Source: Liquidambar formosana
Lineage: Eukaryota; Streptophyta; Magnoliopsida; Saxifragales; Altingiaceae
Direction: 5' to 3'
Assembly (NCBI GenBank): GCA_039720395.1
Contig: CM077823.1
Location: 33,562,371-33,626,370 of the forward strand
DNA length: 64,000 nucleotides
The position numbers were made by a program, and so were the translations under genes. Shown piece by piece: positions 49,875 through 60,741 of the stretch (positions are counted from its first letter, which is position 1; each line of letters opens with the position of its first letter). The notes beneath the pieces were generated by a model. It was not told where the DNA came from. It did no database searches and worked only from the letters and a program-made list of their open reading frames with translations.

Positions 49875-51493
49875 TGTAATTCCATTGAATGGACCTACAG
49901 GTAATCCGGTATAAATTTAAACGGTTAAGACAGATTTACACCTGTCTATCAAAACTGACAAGAGAATTTTGGTCAAACATTATAAAATTAGATAGACTAT
50001 TTGAGCGCATGTTGTTAAACCCACATGTGAGCGCCACGCCCTAATACCACATAGTTCGAGAATACACATTAGCCTTAAAGGACTAACACGGAGAGGAGTT
50101 GCTACCCAATATTGAGAACGAGTGAATCCTAGCAGGGTATAGCTCGTCATAACTAAAGATTCGGATTCGGAGTTAGGGTACGCCGCTGGGAGGGTGTTAG
50201 GCACCCAGCTACGCCTGGTCGGAACTGGCCCTCACACATGATCAATGGCTTTAATTGATCTAAATGCTCAATTAAAATTAACCTTATTCATTCAACCACA
50301 GCAGCATACAAATCATGATGATATGATAGAAATACAAGTGCAAATTAATCATAAAGAAATAAAAGTACGAAATAATCAACTATCAATACAAATAAAATAA
50401 AGAGAACTGTCTATCGAAAATAAAGTGCGTACGCATCATTGATTGTTGTGTATACATCACTGATAGATGCATACGCACCTAATAAGCATTTCACACAGAA
50501 TCGCAGGACTCACATATCAATCTACATCATGCATCCCAAAATAAATAAAATATAAAAATAAATAAAAATATAAAAACTAAACCTAAATCATGCTAATCAT
50601 GCTTTAGACAAGAATAAAATAAAATAAAGTAAAATAAAAGAATAACTAAAATAAAAAGCTAAATAAAATTAAATTTACTGACTTTGTAATTATCCGTGGC
50701 CCCTCAGGTTTTTGGATTGAATCAAAGTAATATGAATCTTCTTCTTCGTCAAAGTGATATCACAGCAAAAAGATCAAAACTCACTCAACTTTGAAAAGAA
50801 ATAGAAAACAAAAAGAAAATAAGAGAAAAGAAAAGTGATTTTCATCACTTTTCAACAGTAGAAACTTCAATCACGTTTTTGGGTATGAAAACGTTGGAAT
50901 TGGATAAAACTCGTGAAATACAAAGTTATATAGAATTGAATTATCTTTCTAAGAAGGCCAATTTCATCAAATTCTGATTTCAAATGAAAAAGTTATGATT
51001 ACAATACGATTGCTGGTTTCAGAAAAATTGTTATTGAATTATGACAAATTTCACTTTCTAAAAACTCTATTCTCCTCCCTCCTTTTCTAAGGCATTAAAA
51101 GAGTATTTATAGCTGAAAATTAGGGTTTCCCTTTCATTCTTAGACTAGGTTTCTTGGAGAATAATCAAATGGTGTTACCAATAATTAAAAAGTCTTTTAA
51201 TTTGAATAGGAAAGGGAAATTGTCTTTTCTAAAAATTAGGAGAGTAATCGCTAACACGCATGCACATGTATTGTATGTGCGTACACACACTTATCACATA
51301 CGTACATGTGTTAGTAGTATGATAAAAATGACTAATTTAATAAAATAATTTTCTTTTCATTTTAACCAAAAATCTCATGCTGTGATTCGCACTAATTTTT
51401 AAAGGATAATCCGTAAATAACCACACTAAACTCATCATCGGGACCACAGGACTTAAGATGACAATCGGTACAAAATGGGATGTTTACACCCAC
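49875..51493. repeat. Possible solo LTR or other 1.6-kb element
   Basis: The block starts TGTAATTCC and ends with GTTTACACCCAC; TGTAA and TTTACA are inverted. ATGCA occurs directly at both outer sides (49870-49874 and 51494-51498), which fits a 5-bp target duplication. It contains a hairpin-like GGGTGTTAGGCACCC (near 50193-50207). It has no coding capacity. The ends are not a clean TG...CA pair, so the call is tentative. Confidence 0.35.
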
Positions 51494-51757
51494 ATGCATT
51501 TTATGGTAAATTTTGTAAGTGAAATCTTCGAAGAGTCTTCACTCCAACCCTAAGCTACTGCATGTCTTGGAATTCAAACAACATTTCCTAAAATAAAAGA
51601 AGAGATCATCAATTACATGATAGTTTTTCTCTTCCGCGATTTGATTTGGTCAGCTCCTAAACAATGATCGATCAATTGGAAATATATTCCATGAGATTGT
51701 GGCTCACTAATTCAGTCTCTTAATATATTTGAAAAAAAAAAAAAGGGATAAATTACC

Positions 51758-52082
51758 TGCCACCACTTCTTATTGGTTAGCGCACTTCTTTCCCTTTAAT
51801 GATTGATAAATTGTCTTTGAAATGTGAAAACACGGAACCAAGTGCAAAACACCACAACCAAGTGCAAAACACTGGAACTTGAGGACGACCCATAAGTCAT
51901 CTATTTGGACAGCCACCACTTCTTATTGGTTAGCGCACTTCTTTCCCTTTAATGATTGATAAATTGTCTTTGAAATGTGAAAACACGAACTAAGTGCAAA
52001 ACACTGGAACTAAGTGCAAAACACCACAACCAAGTGCAAAACACTGGAACTTGAGGACGACCCAAAAGTCATCTATTTGAAC
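51758..52082. repeat. Tandem duplication of 154/171 bp with 18-bp sub-repeats
   Basis: Unit 1 (51758-51911) and unit 2 (51912-52082) both start GCCACCACTTCTTATTGGTT and are nearly identical. Each holds an array of AAGTGCAAAACAC(C/T)-type 18-bp units: two in unit 1, three in unit 2, which explains the length difference. Confidence 0.9.
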
Positions 52083-53560
52083 AGCCACTTTTCCCTCAGC
52101 CACCAGTTGTGGGCACCAAGCCACCAACCATGGGCCTCAAGAATTAACGTGTTTGGGTACTACCCTCTCCTATCCTATAATGACAAATGTCGAGCTAATA
52201 ACCTTGCTATAGAAATTTACAGAAGCTCAATCACAAAATGCCTTGTAAGCATCAATAGACATTGCAAAAAATTTCCATGAACCTGGGAAATTGGGGCTGC
52301 GGGTTGATTGCTGTTTAAGTGCACATTGTCTCTAGTTTTTTTCATTAGAAAGGTGACCTAGTCAGGGTTCTAAGGTCCTAAGGATTCAAATCATCAAGCT
52401 GACGTAATTAGCCCTAGTGTTTTCTTCTTAGGAAAAAGAAAAAGAAACAAAAAGAAAAAAAAAAAAAAAAAAAGAAAGAAAGAAGAAATAGCCCTAGTAT
52501 TCTCCCTTGGCCCACTCCATAATTACAAGCCGAAATAATAGATGTCTCACTTGGTATATTATACGTGCCAAAAAAGAAAGTGTTGGGTATCTCAAATTTG
52601 GAATTCTCAAACAAATACAAGGGTGGGCCTCATAGTGGATAGATTCCACAATGAAATCCACCGGCCATTTGTGATTGTTAGGGAATCTTGAATTCAGGAT
52701 AGCTAACATCACTTAGTAAAAAATTATCTTAGTTTCACCCATTTAAAAATTTTGATTGTAAAAAAAATTTAAAAAAAAAAAAAAAAAATCTCCCGCTAAA
52801 GGAAAGCTTCTAAAATGTTCTAAAAAAATGAACATGTAAATCACATAAATGGTTCGTGTCTTTCAATTAAATGACATTAATTTATATAAATTAGATGTAC
52901 TAGGTGAGATCTATATGGTGGTGGGTTTAAATCTCGACATCTATCTAGAAGACATAACTACCTTTTTAACTGAACTAGTAGGATCAACGATAGTGCACCG
53001 CAGAGGGTCCTCACACAACACCAACAATACTATTCTTCCCACCGGTTTTTCCACCAATTTGTTTTTCTATCTAATGTGATAGCTAACATAGTGATGCTAC
53101 CCAAATTACCCACATGAAAATTATATGCTTTGATAAGGTGATTAGTTAATATGATGAGTACTCTTCACTTCCTATCTAAGATGTGATAAGAAAAAAAAAA
53201 AGTATGGAATTACCCAGCAAACTCACAGACAAACCTAGTTGACACGGACAGCCTAATCACGCATCCAAACAGACCCAAAATTCAGTTGTAAACGGCTAAA
53301 CGCCCACCAAAAAATTGCTGAGAATCATAAAAAATGTTGAAGGTGTATTTCATCCTTCTGGGGTTGGCTTTCAGTCTCATGAGTGGGTTTGTTGTGTACC
53401 CTATTTTTCATTATTAAAAAAAATTATTTTTTGCTGATCCAACACACAAAAATAAATTTTAATAACTTTTTGAATAAAAAAAAAATGTCAAGGATCGAAT
53501 CCACCACCAAAAATGAGGCATTCATGTGAAAACTTTTTCATTTTTGCAATGATCGAACTT
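52083..53560. other. Intergenic; end is the 5' flank of LRR gene 2
   Basis: A/T-rich, with A-runs at 52457-52473 and 52770-52788. No other gene is seen. Confidence 0.4.
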
Positions 53561-53563
53561 CCA

Positions 53564-53571
53564 CTATAAAA
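53564..53571 (+). promoter_or_regulatory. TATA box of LRR gene 2
   Basis: CTATAAAA lies 79 bp upstream of the chosen ATG at 53650, followed by a CT-rich leader. This supports starting at 53650 and not at the earlier in-frame ATG at 53575, which would be at or before the transcription start. Confidence 0.65.
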
Positions 53572-53649
53572 ACAGTGATCATCAGCATACCTTTAATCTC
53601 CATCCATCTCCTAATCTCTCTATCTGTCTCTCTCTCTCTCCACCTACAA

Positions 53650-55190
53650 ATGGGAATCATCTCTTCACATGCCAAACATTTTTTCCACACTCTCATCGTC
53701 TTCCTTCCATTTTTCCTTTGCGTAATTTGCCAAGAATCTTGCACATGCCAAGAATCTCAACCTCCATCGCCACCACCTTCACCACCACCAAAACCCTTAA
53801 CCTTCATAGACCAAAGACTCGCCGTCGTTTACCCCATAATCCAAAAATTCAAGACCACAATCACTTCAGACCCCTTTGGATATACGAAAACATGGGTTGG
53901 CCCAGACATATGCAGAGACGATCACTACAAGGGATTCTACTGCGATAACCCACCGGATAATCTCACCGCCTTTTCACTTGCCGCCATCGATTTCAACGGG
54001 TTTCAGCTCGCCGCTCCTTCTCTCAACGGCTTCCTCGATCTCCTCCCCGATCTCGCCATCTTCCACGCCAACACCAACAATTTCTCCGGTACCATTTCGC
54101 CGAATATTACAAAACTCCCATATTTATACGAGTTCGACATAAGTAACAACATCTTTTCCGGCGTATTTCCGACGGCAGTACTCGGCATCGCCAACCTGAC
54201 CTTCCTCGACATTCGATATAACTACTTTACCGGGACAGTGCCACCTCAGGTTTTCATGCTAGACCTGGACGTACTTTTTATAAATAACAACAATTTCATG
54301 CAGAGACTTCCTGATAATTTTGGATCATCGCCGGTGCTTTATCTCACCTTAGCCAACAACAAATTCACCGGTCCAATCCCACGGAGCATCGCCAACGCTT
54401 CGTCCAGATTAACTGAAGTACTCTTCTTGAACAACTTGCTAACAGGTTGGCACAACACCCCCCCCCCCCCCCCCCCCCCCCCAACCTCCCAAAAATTTTA
54501 TTTTGCTTCCAAATATTTGACCAATTTGTTAATTTGACGCTCTCACAAAAGTCAAAATCCTTTTTGATTTCCAACTGTAAGTCATAAATTTTTTTTTGCC
54601 CCTCAGATGGATTACCCTTTGCCTTTGAACTATAAGGCCCTTTCTAATTAATGAGAGTTATTGTCTTGACACCTCAAGACTAATTTTCTAAATCTGTCTC
54701 TACAGGTTGTCTTCCTTATGAAATAGGGTTCTTGAAAGAGGTGACCGTTTTCGATGTTGGAAACAACCTATTGACCGGTCCGATACCATGCTCGTTGGGG
54801 TGCTTGGAGAAGGCGGAGCAGCTGAACTTTGCCGGAAATTTTCTGTACGGACAGGTGCCGGAGGTGGTATGTGGACTGGGAAATTTGGTGAACTTATCAT
54901 TGTCATACAATTATTTTACTTATGTAGGGCCATTGTGTAGGAAGTTGATCAAAAGTGGGGTTCTTGATGTGAGGAAAAACTGCATTCGTGGTCTTCCTGA
55001 TCAGAGATCACCATATGAGTGTTTTGTGTTCTTCATGCACCCTAGATACTGCCCATATTTCTATTCCTATCACATCATTCCTTGTAAGCTTCATCCACTC
55101 ACTCATCCATGGCCACTCACCCATCCTCCTCCTATGCCCCCAAAGAGGCATTTGGTGTCTTACTCTGCTCTCTTGAGGCATCGGTTGTGA
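53650..55190 (+). CDS. LRR protein, At4g06744-like, two exons (LRR gene 2)
   Basis: Exons 53650-54445 and 54706-55190 join in phase (ACA G|GT TGT) to give 426 residues. A signal peptide (about 1-28) suggests secretion. A short Pro-rich spacer ([13 protein letters not shown]) replaces the long tract of gene 1. The LRR part follows with [25 protein letters not shown] and about nine plant-type repeats, ending in a Cys-rich cap and a His/Pro-rich tail. It is close to gene 1 throughout the LRR part, so the pair arose by duplication; both are on the plus strand 12 kb apart. The intron is 260 bp and contains a run of about 25 C; gene 1 has no intron at this site. The role is inference: secreted LRR proteins of this kind are thought to act at the cell wall or in ligand binding. 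Confidence 0.9.
54446..54705 (+). other. Intron of LRR gene 2, flanked by 8-bp repeat
   Basis: The intron has GT and AG ends. ACAGGTTG occurs across the donor (54442-54449) and again across the acceptor (54702-54709). The homologous site in gene 1 has no intron. A C-run is near 54458-54482. Confidence 0.8.
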
Positions 55191-55759
55191 ATTGTGATAA
55201 GACACTGTTGTTGTAATTATCTGAGTCAGGTAAGATGATATTAAAGAATGTTAAAGGTATATTTATTCTAGTAATCATCACTGATTTTGTTGACCTTCTT
55301 TTTTTTTTTCTTTTTTTTTTCCGGCCAATATGTTATGGCTTTTTTCTAAAATGCACTTGATTGATAGTGGAAAATATTTCTATCACTTAATTGCACAGTA
55401 CTGATCGATACACAGAACAAGATTAGAAAGTGTGTTGAAAAACCATATATGGAAGCAACTAGCTAGAGTGGTGATGCATCAAGTCATCAACTGTTTTATA
55501 CACCAACTCATGTGGCATTCGATCTTTATCTGAAAATAAAAGAGCCTTTTCTTGGTTAATGATTAACGTGTCACTCACGATAATTAAAACGACTGAGATG
55601 AACTGATAGCTTTAGCATTTTCATAGTAACACATGCAAACAGTTGAGATGATAATCTTAAAAACCCTAAAGAGATAAGCAAAGGTACGTCATAGTTTGTG
55701 GTTGAAAAAAATAATGTAAAAGCGAAGGTGAAAGCCTTCCAATGCCTTTTGTAGTGACA
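55191..55759. other. 3' flank of LRR gene 2
   Basis: Probable 3'UTR and flank with a T-run near 55291-55320; no gene is seen. Confidence 0.4.
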
Positions 55760-55878
55760 ATGTTGGACAAAATAATACTTCCCACATTATCTAAATAGTG
55801 GGTTTGACATGAATTCATATACGTGTTCTAATTCTTTATGCACCTAATAGTTTAGATTTTTAAATTAGAAACTCAACA
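55760..55878 (+). repeat. Solo LTR-like copy related to the TRIM
   Basis: It begins TGTTGGACAAAATAATACTT and ends GAAACTCAACA. CCCACATTATCTAAATA, TTAGATTTTTAAATTAGAAACT and the overall length (119 bp) parallel the TRIM LTRs at 45.6-45.9 kb. No clear target duplication is seen. Confidence 0.45.
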
Positions 55879-55954
55879 AACATCTCACTCGTGAGAAATA
55901 TGGACATAGTCATACATATTAAACATGTATCAGACATGTTTATCTATATCTATA

Positions 55955-56788
55955 TCTATACTACCTATAAAAAGCTGAATGTGAAAAAACTTTTGATTGA
56001 CTAATATACCCTTATTTTAAATTTTAAATACACAACTACCCTTCTGCACCTTTTTTATCTTATTGTAGTTGAATAGATGACAACTACTATTGTAGTAAAG
56101 TTTATATAGGAGACATCCATACTCTTGTAATTAATTTATATAGAAAACATTTCTCTTTGTATTTCATTAGAATTCTATGCAGGGTCATTCTTTATCTTTT
56201 TAATTGTAAATAAATGTTTTTCCATCAAAACTTTAAAGAAAATAGCAAGATTTATTGGTTTTTAATTGTTAAAGGTTAGAATTTGGTAAGCTTAAATTCA
56301 TTATTTTTCTCCATAATATGTATGATGATCATTTCATGATTATGATATACTTACAAAATTCATCAATGTTACTTTGATTTGTGCAAATAGCTTACTTATT
56401 TTATTTTATTTTACTCGAACTCATCAATTACTAAAATATAATACCTTTAACTTATTAAGCAACGACATTTTTGTAAATTTGTGATAACACATATCTTCAA
56501 TAATGATTAATTTTGTTTATTTAAATTTTCATTTCAAATTGTTGAAGTTTTGTGGTTAATCAATATAATATTGTGTTACTATATATTATTGGGAATTATT
56601 GTATTCTAAATTTATTTGTGACTAACTTAAATTTTTTAATTTAGTTACACTCCTCACTATAAGTTTCATTAGAAATAAAAATCTAACCAAACCGATATTA
56701 ATATCTAATTCTTTAAAAATTATTCTTTCATTTATATTTCATATTATTGAAAAATAACAATGTACAACGCACGTGTGCCTACATGTAG
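55955..56788 (+). mobile_element. Helitron-like element, 834 bp
   Basis: It starts TCTATACTACCTATAAAAAG after an A, a common plant Helitron 5' end. Near the 3' end stands a palindrome GCACGTGTGC (56769-56778), then CTACATGTAG before T. The final CTAG appears mutated to GTAG, which lowers certainty. Confidence 0.5.
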
Positions 56789-56872
56789 TGTATCTAAAAG
56801 AGTGAACTATACGCAATGAGACCCTTCACCAATTATACTGTGCCATCATCTGGCTTTTTCTTATCAAACAAA

Positions 56873-57867
56873 GGGTAAATTACAATAAGACCCCTCTAAA
56901 ATCTGACTATTACAGATACACCCCTTCACGTTTTTAAAATTACACTGACACCCCTTACTTTACAAAATAAACTACAAAGAGACCCCTCCTTCTAACTTCC
57001 GTCCATTAATCCGTCAAATCATATTCAAATTTTTTCAAAATACCCTAACTACCCTTAGTGGATGATAACTTCCATGTTAAATGCATATAACTCACCAGTC
57101 CAATAGTTCATCTAATACTTTTGAATTTTTGAATTATTATTGATAAACAACTAAAAGATAATATATATATATATATATATATATATAAGAAAAATGCTAA
57201 AAAAAATTTAAATTTTCTATCCAACTGATGTGGCAGCTGTCAAATTTGCTCTTTAGAAACAATTATTTATTTAATTAAGTTTTTAATTTATTTGCAAAAT
57301 AAAAAATAAAAAAATTGATTTGCTAAGTTGTCACCTCATTTAAGTAAGTAGATTTGACTAAAAAAAAAAAAAGGCTATGTAGCATTACTCATATGTAGAA
57401 ATAAATAAAAAGAATTATTACAATGGAGATGCACGTATAGAAGTGGCAAATGAGGTGGCAACTTGGCAAATCAATTTTTTTATTTATTTTTATTTTTTTA
57501 CATATCAATTAAATAGATAATTGTTTCTAATGAGCAAATTTGATGGCTACCACATCAGTTGGAAAAAAATTTAAGCTTTTTTGCATTTTTCTTTTCTATT
57601 TATATATATAATCTTTTAGTTGTTTATCAATAAATAAATAAATCACTCAAATGTACTAGATGAATGTGTTGGACTGATGAGTTATATGCAATTAATATGG
57701 AAGTTGTAATCCAATAAGGGTAATTAGGGTATTTTGAAAAAAATTGAAAGTGATTTAACAGATTAATGGATGGAAGTTAGAGGGAGGGGGTCTTAATGTA
57801 ATTTCAAAAACGTGAGAGGATCTATTTGTAATTGTCAGATTTTAGAGGGTCTTAATGTAATTTACCC
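56873..57867. mobile_element. Foldback Mutator-like element, 995 bp
   Basis: The ends are GGGTAAATTACAATAAGACC and, inverted, GGGTAAATTACATTAAGACC, and the inverted match continues for nearly the whole element: the outer ~290 bp (to about 57163 and from about 57600) and an inner pair (57186-57395 with about 57425-57598). It is flanked by TCAAACAAA (56864-56872) and TTAAACAAA (57868-57876), a 9-bp target duplication with one mismatch. A TA run (57161-57187) is inserted or grown between arm blocks on the left. There is no coding capacity. Confidence 0.8.
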
Positions 57868-58150
57868 TTAAACAAAACAAAAAAACACACGCACCGACAA
57901 AGTTGTGGAGCAAGATGGTGTATTTAGCCCCATAAGAAGCACAAACTGGGAGCGCACTCAGACAGTTATGTTGGGCCCTCAGGCCTCAACAACTATTCGT
58001 GGCCAGCCATGGAAGTAGCTCTTCCTATCTGTGGCCCAACCACTGTTTTGAGATCCATGTCAACTTTTATGTTGATAGGAGAACTGAGAGGTCGTAGGTG
58101 GGCGGACGTCACAAAGGATGCACTTTCAAGTGATCCACTGTATTTGAAAT
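57868..58150. other. Intergenic, no gene seen
   Basis: The reading frames at 57993-58218 overlap on both strands and have no recognisable product. Confidence 0.35.
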
Positions 58151-58499
58151 GGAGGCTTCTATTGGCACTCAAAGACTTGTTTTTCATCTCACTTATTTTA
58201 CACTTTAAGATTTTATAAAAAAATATATAAGATTTTCACAAAAACCGATCGTGCTGTCTACTTAAAATCATCATTTTGAACAACTTTTTAGAATAAAGTT
58301 TTTCCAAAATCTATCGTTTAAGTGGACATTTTAGTTATTTATGAAGCAGAGATTATAAATGGCAAAAAAAAAATCTACTTAAACAATAAATTTTGGAAAA
58401 ACTTTCTTTTAAAGAGTTGTTCAAAATTATGTTTTCTAATAGAATACACGATAAATTTTTATAAAAATCTCATATATTTTTTATAAAATCTTAAAGTAC
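58151..58499. mobile_element. Copy of the ~400-bp MITE family, right end missing
   Basis: It starts GGAGGCTTCTATTGGCACTC and follows 35384-35782 closely (TTATTTTACACTTTAAGATT, ATCGTTTAAGTGGACATTTT, CTACTTAAACAATAAATTTT), then stops after AAATCTTAAAGTAC without the terminal repeat. Confidence 0.7.
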
Positions 58500-59404
58500 T
58501 TTGTGTAACGATAGTTACTTGTAAATCGGAGATTACTAATGAAAATCAAGTAATCTCGTGCGTTAAAAATTGAATAAAATAAAAACAAATCGTCATAGTT
58601 CTATCATATCTGAATATGGTATCAAATCTACAAAACTTAGGTAATTGCATACTTTAAAAATGGAAGAAAATTAAAAGAAATAGCCATAATTTTAATGTAT
58701 CTGAATATGGCATCAAATCTGCAAAATCAAGTAATCTTATGAGTTAAAAATGGAAGAAAATAAAAAATTCAAATTGCGACAACTATACCATATGCAAATA
58801 TGGTATCAAATTTGTTATAAGGGTCAAATAGTCATTGATTAAAAAACAAAATTGATATTTCATTCAATTCAGCACTGTTTTTGCAGTTTAAGATTTGAGA
58901 CAAAATAAGTTTTTCTTGTTTTCTTCATAAGCCTTCTAAAATGTACTTCTCACTAATTTCCTCTTGAAATTAATGAGAGAATCAGCTGGCCCCGCCTTTC
59001 CTAAAATTCCTTTTCAAATGCATTTCCATTTTAAAGGAGAGTGCCCATTAATCACGGCTACAGGCTTTTCAAAAGGGGGACTTACAGATTGGTCTAGCTA
59101 ATGATAAATAATTACAGTTAATAATTATTCTTAGCTAAGTTGGTAGTTATTTATTACACAGTTACTAGTCATTTAAATTGAACTGTTATTACTTGCCTAT
59201 AACCGGACCAATTTGTTATTCCCGAAAATTACCTTTGGTGACCTAAAACGAGGGCTACAAAGGGTCCTTGTGGTTATTGATGAACTTTGACTCTTACACT
59301 TGTTGAAGATTTTAAATTTTCAAAACTTTACATTGGTAAAATCTTATTCCCTTTAATTTTCTCCTTAATTGGTAAAATCTTATTCCCATTAACTTTGACT
59401 CTTA
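58500..59404. other. Intergenic; contains a triplicated ~85-bp pattern
   Basis: Near 58545-58805, the phrase (G/A)AATATGGTATCAAAT(C/T)T with a following AA(A/G)TCAAGTAATCT or close variant occurs three times at about 85-bp spacing. It is an old tandem repeat. No gene is seen. Confidence 0.45.
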
Positions 59405-59645
59405 AGCTTGTTTGGCAACTATAAAAACTAGATCATATTAGGTATTGTCCATAACTATTACTTGGTTTTTAAGTAAACCAAACCACAATTAGTTTGAAAA
59501 AAAAAAAAAAAACTGTGTTTCTGCATTGTTTTCAGAACAAAGCTGAATTGATTAGCAGGAAAGAGAGATTTACAAAACAGTATGAAATTAGAACTAACTA
59601 GACTTATCTTCAGTTGATCGGATTTTCAAGTTTTCCAAAAAGTCC
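59405..59645. mobile_element. MITE copy, pair with 23877-24113
   Basis: It begins CTTGTTTGGCAAC and ends TTTTCCAAAAAGTCC, with interior blocks in the same order as in 23877-24113. Confidence 0.55.
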
Positions 59646-60186
59646 CTCACACATGTTTTTGGTAGTTGCGAGCACTAGCCTTGATGAACTTTGACTATTA
59701 CTTAAATTTAGTAGACTACGAATTTTTCACCCAAACTCCACGAGCCATATAAACTTAACAAATCTTCTCTTATTCTCTTTCCAAACGAAGCAAGCAAAGG
59801 TGTTCAATCTCCGAATCTCCGAATTGGAGACTACCCTTTTCAAATACAATAAAAACAACCTTTAAGAAAAAAAAACAAAAAAGCAAAGAAAAAAACAAAA
59901 CAAAATCCAAAACAGAAGCAACAACAACAACAAGAAGCCCATGAAAACATCAAAAACAAAGAAAAAAATTGCAACAAAATATAAATATAATAAAAATGTC
60001 AAGAAGACCTCAGCAATATTAATATTGAGACAGTCATCCATAATTGCACAATACCTATTTTGCCAGACTTTCGTGCGAACTAATCATATTAATTTTAATA
60101 GCATATGGGAATGTCATGGAGAAATTATTCGAGGACAGTAGTCATGCAAACCTTTATGATTGTTGTAAAACCAAGAATTTAGAACA
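59646..60186. other. A-rich intergenic stretch
   Basis: Contains A-rich low-complexity DNA (59850-59990). No gene is seen. Confidence 0.4.
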
Positions 60187-60483
60187 AGTTATGAGGAGAA
60201 TAAAATTTCTCATTCATCTTCTTTCTCTTCTTTCTCTCCAAATACACATTTCTTCATTCTCTCCAAAAATACATTTCTTCATTCTCTCCAAAAAATACAT
60301 TTCTTCATTCTCTCCAAAAATACATCTCTCTTCTTTCTCCCCTTCCCCTTTTATCTTTGTTTGCATTAGGTCCACATGATGGGATTACCTAACCCACTTA
60401 TGAAGTGGTGTTCCCATTATCACAAAGTGGAGGGGGTGTGGACATCCACTCAATTGTCCACTCAATGTTTAATATTCATAACA
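60187..60483 (-). repeat. 3' LTR of Ty1-copia element, about 297 bp
   Basis: On the minus strand the polypurine tract CAAGGGGGAG (60493-60484) is followed directly by TGTTATGAATATTAAAC, the LTR start. A reverse TCATAAC at about 60187-60195 gives the expected inverted end, with the last base altered. Four near-repeats of CTCTCCAAAAATACATTTC lie at about 60232-60330 (plus strand). Confidence 0.65.
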
Positions 60484-60499
60484 CTCCCCCTTGGATGTC

Positions 60500-60700
60500 C
60501 ACCACACTAAGATAATGTGCCTCGTTAAAACCTTACTAGAAAAACCCAGTGGGAAAAAACTAGTGAAGGAAAAAGAGTACAACATTTTTGTAAATCTTAG
60601 AGTGGTGTTAGACGCACTAAAGAAACTGCCTCATTAAAACCTTGCCAAGAAAACCCAATGGGACAAAACCTAGGCGAAGGAAAAAGAGTACAGCGTGCAT
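60500..60700. repeat. Imperfect tandem repeat downstream of copia pol
   Basis: Two units of about 105 bp each contain CTCATTAAAACCTTGCC- or CTCGTTAAAACCTTACT-type sequence, AAAACCCA(A/G)TGGGA and GAAGGAAAAAGAGTACA. This repeat is common between the pol stop and the LTR in this kind of copia element. Confidence 0.7.
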
Positions 60701-60741
60701 ATGTCCAAAAATGAATACTCCCCCTGATAAGAAGATAAGTA

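Noticed and set aside
51240..51310. CRISPR-like or regulatory array of CGTACACAC/ACGTAC motifs
   Set aside because: It is a short, irregular purine-pyrimidine alternation in a plant genome; no regular repeat-spacer structure.
53575..53649. Earlier in-frame ATG for LRR gene 2
   Set aside because: It lies only a few bases after the TATA box, so it would be upstream of or at the transcription start; the ATG at 53650 gives a standard signal peptide.
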